Part shown: positions 6,216 to 10,263 of the stretch, in pieces
Layout of the letters: every line of letters begins with the position of its first letter
Position numbering within the stretch: position 1 is the first letter of the stretch
Assembly: GCA_025464025.1 (NCBI GenBank)
Contig: JAODBP010000223.1
Coordinates: 1-10,263 of the forward strand
Length of the DNA: 10,263 nt
DNA from: Actinomycetes bacterium
GTDB lineage: Bacteria > Actinomycetota > Acidimicrobiia > Acidimicrobiales > CADCSY01
Reading direction: 5' to 3'
Made by a program: the position numbers and the translations under genes
The notes under the pieces: generated by a model
Seen by the model: the letters and a program-made list of their open reading frames with translations, nothing else
Databases searched by the model: none
What the model was told of the DNA's origin: nothing

Positions 6216-8318
6216 ATGGTCATCGCTGCCGGGGTGCCGACGGACCTGTTCCGAGCGCTCCTCCAGGGCCTTCCCCCGGGCGCCGTGTACGCCCTGGTCG
6301 CCCTCGGGTTCGTGTTGACGTACAAGACCTCGGGGGTCTTCAACCTCGCCTTCGGCGCCCAGGCCTACGTGTCGGCCGCCATGTACTTCAAGGCCCGGGT
6401 GGAGTGGGGGTGGGGCACCGTCCCCGCCGTCCTCGTCTCGGTCGTGGTGCTGGCCCCGGCGATCGGCCTCGTCCTCGAGCGCCTCGTCTTCCGGCACCTG
6501 CGCACGGCCTCGGCCCTGCCCAAGCTCGTGGTCGCCATCGGGTTGTCGGTCGCCATCCCGAGCCTGTTCGACGTGCTGGCGAACTTCAAGGCGGTCGCTG
6601 GTGTGACGCCCGAGGGCGTCATCGCCCACGGTGCCGACGTGTTCTACGACCCGTTCGGGGTCTACGCCTTCAGCCGCAACGAGCTGGTGGCCATGGGCAC
6701 CGCGGTCGTCGCGACCCTCGCCCTCGCCGCCTTGTTCCAGTTCAGCGCCGTCGGCCTGCGGATGCGGGCCGTGGTCGAGAGCCCCCGGATGGCCGAGCTC
6801 AACGGCATCGCCGCCGACCGGGTATCGGCCTTCGCCTGGGCCCTCTCGTCGCTGTTCGCCGGCATCGCCGGCGTGCTCATCGCCCCCCGCTTCAACACGC
6901 TGGCGGCGGGCGACTTCTTCAACCTGGTCGTCGTGGCCATCGCCGCCGCCGCCATCGGGCGCCTCGTCAGCCTGCCACTGGCCCTCGCCGGTGGCCTCGG
7001 CCTCGGCTTCTTCATCGCCCAGATGAACACGTTCCTGCCGAGGTGGACCGACGCCCACACCTGGTTGCGGCCCATCCAGGACAACCTGACGCCGGCCATC
7101 CCGTTCGTCGTCCTGTTCGGCGTGCTGGTGTTCGTGCCCAGCATCCGGCGGGCCCGCGACGCCGGCGACCCGCTGGCCGGGGTCGACCCGCCGCCCGCCT
7201 CGGTCGGCCGGTACCGGGCCGACCCGCGCCGCGTGCTGGTGAACCGCCTGGCCGCGGCGGCCGCCATCCTCGCCGTCGGGGCGGTCGTCCTCTCGCGGGG
7301 CGACGGCGTCTGGATCTTCCTCGTCACCCAGGCGGTGATCCTCGCCACGATCTTCCTCTCGATCACCGTGGTCACCGGCCTGGCCGGCCAGATCTCGCTG
7401 TGCCAGGGCGCCTTCGGCGCCACCGGCGCGTTCGTCGTCTTCCAGCTCGTCGATCGCTACGACATGGCTGCCCTCCCGGCGGCCCTCGTCGGCGCGTTGA
7501 TCGCCGCGGCCATGGCGGCCCTCCTGTCGCTCCCGATCCGGCGCCTGGGCGGCGTGTGGACGGCGATCGCCACGCTGGCGTTCGCCTTCTTCTTCGACGC
7601 CGTCGTCGTGAAGCTGCCGTTCGTCGGCGGCGGCGACACCTCGCTGCTCCAGGGCACCAAGGTGCCCCGGCCGGTGGTGGGCCCGTTCGACCTGGCCAGC
7701 GACAAGTCGTTCCTCGTCTTCGCCGTGGTGGTGCTGGCAGTCGTGGCCGTCGCCGTCGTGCAGCTCCGGGGCGGGACGTTCGGGCGGACCCTCCTGGCCC
7801 TTCGTGGCAGTGAGGCCGGGGCCCAGTCGATCGGCATCTCGCCGGCCCGCGCCCGACTCGTGGCCTTCGCCATCTCCGGCTTCATCGCCGCCCTCGGCGG
7901 GGCGCTGCTGGCGATGCAGCAGGAGAACGTGAACTACGGCAACAACTTCGCGCCGTTCGCCGCCCTGTTCTGGGTGGTGCTGGTGGCCACCATGGGCTCC
8001 CGCACGATCACCGGGGCGGTGCAGGCCGCCGGCGCGTTCGCCCTGTTCGACCCGCTGATCCTGCAGGGCAACGTCCTCGGCTGGATCCTCCGGAGCCCCG
8101 AGCGGATCCCCGGCATCTTCCCCATCTCGCCCAAGTGGGTGTTCATCCTCTTCGGCTTGGGTGCCATCCAGTACGCCCGGCACCCCGAGGGTGTCGTCGA
8201 GTACAACCTCCACCGCCGAGCGGTGCGGGCGGAGCAGCGGCGCCTGGCGAGGTCGGCCGGCGCCATCGTGCTCGAACCGGAGCCCGAAGCCGCCGCGGTC
8301 AAGGAGACGGTGGCGTGA
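6216..8318 (+). CDS. livHM: Fused LivH-LivM branched-chain amino-acid-type ABC transporter permease
   Basis: A 700-residue inner-membrane protein that joins the two permeases of a HAAT-type importer. Residues 1 to about 308 are LivH-like. They begin LLQGLPPGAVYALVALGFVLTYKTSGVFNLAFGA, split here by position as the first hydrophobic segment and the family GAxY and NLAFG marks, and carry an ATPase-coupling loop starting GLRMRAVVESPRMAEL (180-195). A basic, proline-rich cytoplasmic linker follows (309-344). Residues 345 to about 655 are LivM-like, with ITVVTGLAGQISLCQGAF and the coupling loop GRTLLALRGSEAGAQSIGI (523-541). A charged tail of about 40 residues ends the protein. No stop or frameshift separates the halves, so this is a true fusion. 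It overlaps livG by four bases (GTGA). Substrate is unknown: leucine, isoleucine and valine, or short-chain amides, urea or carboxylates are all possible in this family. Confidence 0.93.
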   Translation: MVIAAGVPTDLFRALLQGLPPGAVYALVALGFVLTYKTSGVFNLAFGAQAYVSAAMYFKARVEWGWGTVPAVLVSVVVLAPAIGLVLERLVFRHLRTASALPKLVVAIGLSVAIPSLFDVLANFKAVAGVTPEGVIAHGADVFYDPFGVYAFSRNELVAMGTAVVATLALAALFQFSAVGLRMRAVVESPRMAELNGIAADRVSAFAWALSSLFAGIAGVLIAPRFNTLAAGDFFNLVVVAIAAAAIGRLVSLPLALAGGLGLGFFIAQMNTFLPRWTDAHTWLRPIQDNLTPAIPFVVLFGVLVFVPSIRRARDAGDPLAGVDPPPASVGRYRADPRRVLVNRLAAAAAILAVGAVVLSRGDGVWIFLVTQAVILATIFLSITVVTGLAGQISLCQGAFGATGAFVVFQLVDRYDMAALPAALVGALIAAAMAALLSLPIRRLGGVWTAIATLAFAFFFDAVVVKLPFVGGGDTSLLQGTKVPRPVVGPFDLASDKSFLVFAVVVLAVVAVAVVQLRGGTFGRTLLALRGSEAGAQSIGISPARARLVAFAISGFIAALGGALLAMQQENVNYGNNFAPFAALFWVVLVATMGSRTITGAVQAAGAFALFDPLILQGNVLGWILRSPERIPGIFPISPKWVFILFGLGAIQYARHPEGVVEYNLHRRAVRAEQRRLARSAGAIVLEPEPEAAAVKETVA

Positions 8319-9085
8319 CGACCGTGCTGCAGGTGCGGGAGATCACCAAGAAGTTCGCCGGGATCGTCGCCCTCGACAACGTGAGCATCGAGATCGGCGA
8401 GGCCGAGCGGGTCGGGCTCATCGGGCCGAACGGGGCGGGCAAGACGACGTTCTTCAACTGCATGCTCGGCATGCTCCCGACCGACGGCGGCACCGTCGAG
8501 CTGGCCGGGCGCGACATCAGCCGCCTCCCGGTGCACGAGCGGGCCCGCCTCGGGATCGGCCGCACCTTCCAGCGCATCGAGCTGTTCCCCGACGCCACCG
8601 TGCGGGACCACCTCTTCATCGCCGAGCGGGTGCGCCGCGGTGACGGCCGGCTGTGGCGCGACCTGCTCGGCCTCGGCCGGCCCCGGGCGGACGAGGTGGC
8701 GCGGTGCGACGAGGTGCTCGAGCTGCTGCGGCTCGACCACCTGGCCGACGAGCCGATCGAGCGGCTCAGCCTGGGCCAGTGCCGCCTGGTCGAGGTCGGG
8801 CGGGCCCTGATGACCGCGCCCAAGGTCCTCCTCCTCGACGAGCCGTCGTCGGGCCTCGACCGGGCCGAGTCGGCCTCGCTGGCCAAGACCCTCCAGGAGG
8901 TCCAGGCCGAGCAGGGGTTCTCGATCCTCCTCGTCGAGCACGACGTGGAGCTGGTCGCCAGCTTCACCACCCGGTGCTACGTGCTCGACTTCGGTCGGGT
9001 GATCGTCGAGGGGCCCACCGCCGAGGTGCTGGCCAGCGACGAGGTGCGAGCCGCCTACCTCGGCGACCTGGAGGAGACCCGATGA
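8315..9085 (+). CDS. livG: LivG-type ABC transporter ATP-binding protein
   Basis: A 256-residue cytoplasmic ATPase that pairs with LivF to drive the fused permease. It shows Walker A GPNGAGKT (37-44), the Q-loop in RTFQRIELFP (Gln86), the signature LSLGQ (151-155; LSYGQ is common in LivG), Walker B VLLLDE (171-176) with EPSSGLD, and the switch His209 in VEHD. The inserted segment between Q-loop and signature and the ending EVRAAYLGD are typical of LivG. The GTG start at 8315 overlaps the permease stop, and the start gives TVLQVREITKKFAGIVAL, the normal N-terminus. The reading frame remains open upstream inside the permease gene, but that part is not translated as LivG. Confidence 0.93.
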   Translation: MTTVLQVREITKKFAGIVALDNVSIEIGEAERVGLIGPNGAGKTTFFNCMLGMLPTDGGTVELAGRDISRLPVHERARLGIGRTFQRIELFPDATVRDHLFIAERVRRGDGRLWRDLLGLGRPRADEVARCDEVLELLRLDHLADEPIERLSLGQCRLVEVGRALMTAPKVLLLDEPSSGLDRAESASLAKTLQEVQAEQGFSILLVEHDVELVASFTTRCYVLDFGRVIVEGPTAEVLASDEVRAAYLGDLEETR

Positions 9086-9795
9086 CGACCCCGGTGCTCG
9101 AGCTCCGATCCGTGTCGGCCGCCTACGGCCCGTTCCGCGCCCTGTTCGGCGTGTCGCTCGAAGTGGCGCCCGGCGAGGCGGTCGCCCTGGTCGGGTCGAA
9201 CGGCACGGGCAAGACGACGGTGGCACGGGTCGCGTCCGGCCTGCTCGCGCCGAGCAGCGGCACCATCCACGTCGACGGCGTCGACCTCACCGGCAAGCGC
9301 GCCTACGAGCTCGCCCGGGCCGGCGTGGCCCACGCGCCCGAGGGCCGCTCGGTGTTCGCCACCCTCAGCGTCGAGGAGAACCTCACGCTCTCATTCCGCC
9401 GCCTCTTCGGCCGGAGCGGGGTGCGGGCCCACCTGGACCGGGCCTACGAGCTGTTCCCCGTGCTCGGGCGGCGGCGGGGCCAGCTGGCCGGCACGCTCTC
9501 GGGTGGCGAGCAGCGCATGCTGTCGATGGCCCGGGTCCTCGTCGAGGGGCCCAAGGTGCTGGTCGCCGACGAGCTGTCGCTCGGCCTGGCGCCGATCATC
9601 GTCGACGAGCTCTACGACAGCCTCCGGAAGCTGCGGGACGAGGGCACCTCGCTGCTCATCGTCGAGCAGCAGGTGGGCCACGCCCTCCGGCTCTGCGACC
9701 GGGTGGCCGTCCTCGACCACGGCACCGTCTCGTGGACCGGGTCGGCGGCCGACGCCGTCGACGTCGTCAGCCAGGCCTTCGACCCGGCCCATTAG
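9082..9795 (+). CDS. livF: LivF-type ABC transporter ATP-binding protein
   Basis: A 237-residue ATPase, the second nucleotide-binding subunit of the importer. Walker A is GSNGTGKT (38-45), the signature is LSGGEQ (139-144), Walker B is VLVADE (159-164) and LSLGLAP follows. The switch position reads VEQQ, with Gln in place of His, as is normal for LivF (VEQN). The usual Pro after the catalytic Glu is Leu here (DEL), a minor variant. The ATG at 9082 overlaps the livG stop as ATGA. The gene ends with TAG at 9793-9795, immediately at the left end of the structured convergent element. No binding-protein gene follows. Confidence 0.93.
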   Translation: MTTPVLELRSVSAAYGPFRALFGVSLEVAPGEAVALVGSNGTGKTTVARVASGLLAPSSGTIHVDGVDLTGKRAYELARAGVAHAPEGRSVFATLSVEENLTLSFRRLFGRSGVRAHLDRAYELFPVLGRRRGQLAGTLSGGEQRMLSMARVLVEGPKVLVADELSLGLAPIIVDELYDSLRKLRDEGTSLLIVEQQVGHALRLCDRVAVLDHGTVSWTGSAADAVDVVSQAFDPAH

Positions 9796-9801
9796 AAGAG
9801 T

Positions 9802-9828
9802 GCCGAGAGGCCGGCTGGCCCAGTTCGG
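9802..9828 (+). repeat. Left arm of the 27-base inverted repeat
   Basis: It begins GCCGAGAGG and ends CCCAGTTCGG. It is complementary to 9994-10020 at 26 of 27 positions; the single mismatch is at 9811. It can also pair with the internal copy at 9899-9915. Confidence 0.9.
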
Positions 9829-9915
9829 GCCCGAAGCCGCCGTCGACCCGGACCAGGTCGAAGGCTCGAGAAACCGTGCGGACGGCGGCCGGGGCCGTAA
9901 CTGGGTCAGTCGGCC
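9809..9915 (+). ncRNA. Candidate long RNA hairpin within the convergent element
   Basis: On the plus-strand transcript 9809-9825 pairs with 9899-9915 over 17 positions, two of them G-U. After a 2x2 internal loop 9828-9832 pairs with 9892-9896, and after a 3x2 loop GCCGCCGTC (9836-9844) pairs perfectly with GACGGCGGC (9881-9889). That is 31 pairs with a terminal loop of 36 bases that itself holds a TCGA-AGGC-TCGA hairpin. The G-U pairs would be A-C on the opposite strand, so the structure favours a plus-strand RNA, that is, the livF transcript. Whether it is a separate RNA or only a 3' end structure cannot be told. Confidence 0.45.
9899..9915 (+). repeat. Internal copy of the inverted-repeat core
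   Basis: AACTGGGTCAGTCGGCC matches the reverse complement of the left arm (9809-9825) at 15 of 17 positions, and both differences become G-U pairs in plus-strand RNA. It is in the same orientation as the right arm and so competes with it for the left arm. Confidence 0.75.
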
Positions 9916-9993
9916 GAAGGCTCGATCTCGCGGCCTCCGGCCGCCGCACGCGAAGCCATCTCGGTGCGCGCCGCAGGCGCCCCTGGACGACCG

Positions 9994-10020
9994 CCGAACT
10001 GGGCCAGCCGTCCTCTCGGC
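9994..10020 (-). repeat. Right arm of the 27-base inverted repeat
   Basis: It reads CCGAACTGGGCCAGCC at its inner end and CCTCTCGGC at its outer end, the complement of 9802-9828 except at 10011. It is followed on the plus strand by GCTGTTCTTTTC (10021-10032). Confidence 0.9.
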
Positions 10021-10032
10021 GCTGTTCTTTTC
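9994..10032 (+). terminator. Candidate terminator of the importer operon (right arm plus T-rich tail)
   Basis: When the right arm pairs with the left arm, the transcript ends in a 26-pair stem followed by UGUUCUUUUC, a plausible intrinsic termination signal. The 165-base loop is far longer than usual, which weakens the call. On the other strand the arm is followed by CACTCTTCTAAT, a poorer tail, so termination could be bidirectional. Confidence 0.35.
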
Positions 10033-10263
10033 TCAGCCCGCCGGGCGGGGTGCGACGGTGACGGACGGGATGCGGGCGCTGGCGCCGAGCCGGAGCACGG
10101 TGTCGACGACCTGGACCAGCTCGCCCACGTCCATGAGGGTCCCGGCGATGTACTTGCGGGCGAACCACTCCGTGCCGAACCGGCCGGCCAGGTCCGGGTC
10201 CCAGCCGTTGGCGAACTCGGTCATAGAGTCGCCCTCGCAGCCGGCGCAGTCGCCGACGATCTC
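10033..10263 (-). CDS. Probable short-chain dehydrogenase/reductase, C-terminal fragment
   Basis: The last 76 codons of a gene that enters from the right edge and ends with TGA at 10035-10033. The frame is open to the edge, so the internal ATG at 10224 is probably not its start. The visible part reads EIVGDCAGCEGDSMTEFANG, then WDPDLAGRFGTEWF, then LMDVGELVQVVDTVLRLGA and the ending ARIPSVTVAPRPAG. This fits the end of many SDR oxidoreductases: a V-x-P-G-x-x-x-T-E-F segment after the active site, a helix preceded by a PEDVA-like turn, and a final beta strand. The catalytic Tyr-x3-Lys and the NAD(P) motif would lie outside the window. The Pro-Gly pair usual before TEF is Ala-Gly here, and two Cys flank it. 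The assignment rests on pattern only. It converges on livF. Confidence 0.5.
   Translation of the reverse strand, partial: EIVGDCAGCEGDSMTEFANGWDPDLAGRFGTEWFARKYIAGTLMDVGELVQVVDTVLRLGASARIPSVTVAPRPAG

Larger units (their letters stand above)
9794..10028. other. Structured inverted-repeat element between convergent genes (terminator, ncRNA or MITE-like)
   Basis: A 235-base element fills almost all of the non-coding gap between the livF stop and the stop of the convergent gene. Its 35-base ends (9794-9828 and 9994-10028) are complementary at 32 positions. Inside are smaller hairpins, such as GCGGCC-TCC-GGCCGC (9930-9944) and GCGCC-GCA-GGCGC (9968-9980), a palindrome TTCGGGCCCGAA (9824-9835), a direct repeat CGAAGGCTCGA (9859-9869 and 9915-9925) and a third partial copy of the arm. 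I see no coding potential with a ribosome site in it. The structural facts are read directly; the function is not known. Confidence 0.7.

Noticed and set aside
6144..8213. A 689-codon open frame on the minus strand across the permease gene
   Set aside because: It is antisense to a clear LivHM coding sequence. Its translation is rich in Gly, Arg, Asp and Glu without domains, as expected for a shadow frame in high-GC DNA.
9824..9925. A tRNA or tRNA remnant suggested by CTCGATCTC and a D-arm-like GGTCAGTCGG
   Set aside because: No acceptor stem, anticodon arm or proper T-loop could be assembled around these short matches.
10037..10049. Palindrome CCCGCC-G-GGCGGG near the end of the right-edge gene, as a terminator
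   Set aside because: It lies within codons of the SDR-like protein. On the minus strand it is followed by GAGAAAAGAAC, not a T-rich tract, and such runs are common at this GC content.
1..10263. CRISPR arrays, insertion-sequence transposases, phage genes, rRNA
   Set aside because: I found no regularly spaced repeats, transposase or integrase motifs, or ribosomal RNA sequence in the window.

Overview
The window is very GC-rich and densely coding. GTG starts, 4-base gene overlaps and many acyl-CoA enzymes suggest a high-GC actinobacterium, possibly of the Acidimicrobiia type. That placement is inferred from composition and gene content only. There are nine protein-coding genes, two of them cut by the window edges, in two divergent transcription units plus one convergent gene at the right edge.

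Left half (1-5162, minus strand): a tightly coupled five-gene operon, read from right to left. It encodes two acyl-CoA dehydrogenase-family subunits (4014-5162, then 2767-4017), a MaoC-type hot-dog hydratase (2297-2767), a CitE/HpcH-family acyl-CoA lyase (1524-2300) and acetoacetyl-CoA synthetase (1-1527, C-terminus off the left edge). All four junctions overlap by 1 or 4 bases. The order dehydrogenase, hydratase, lyase, acetoacetate-activating ligase reads as a route that oxidises a branched or dicarboxylic acyl-CoA, hydrates it, cleaves it and recovers acetoacetate. The lyase-hydratase-dehydrogenase part resembles the mycobacterial Rv2498c-Rv2500c leucine/itaconate module. The two dehydrogenase subunits have complementary missing motifs, as in the heteromeric FadE pairs of steroid side-chain degradation.

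Centre (5163-5276): a short divergent control region holds a 47-base imperfect dyad (5198-5244). Its inner arms supply a TTGGAC -35 hexamer on each strand and its outer arms a TACNGT -10 hexamer on each strand, both with 18-base spacers. The two operons thus appear to share one mirror-image promoter.

Right half (5277-9795, plus strand): a TesB-like acyl-CoA thioesterase, a 135-base gap with a weak promoter candidate, then a branched-chain amino-acid-type ABC importer: a fused LivH-LivM permease and the ATPases LivG and LivF, joined by 4-base overlaps. No LivK-type binding protein is in the window. Uptake of a branched-chain amino acid or related carboxylate would fit the catabolic operon opposite, but this is inference.

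Right end: livF converges on a minus-strand gene (10033-10263, cut by the edge) that looks like the C-terminus of a short-chain dehydrogenase. The 237 bases between their stop codons hold an unusual structured element: a 27-base inverted repeat (26/27) at its ends, a third related copy inside, and two mutually exclusive long RNA hairpins. It could be a bidirectional terminator, a non-coding RNA or a small non-autonomous mobile element.
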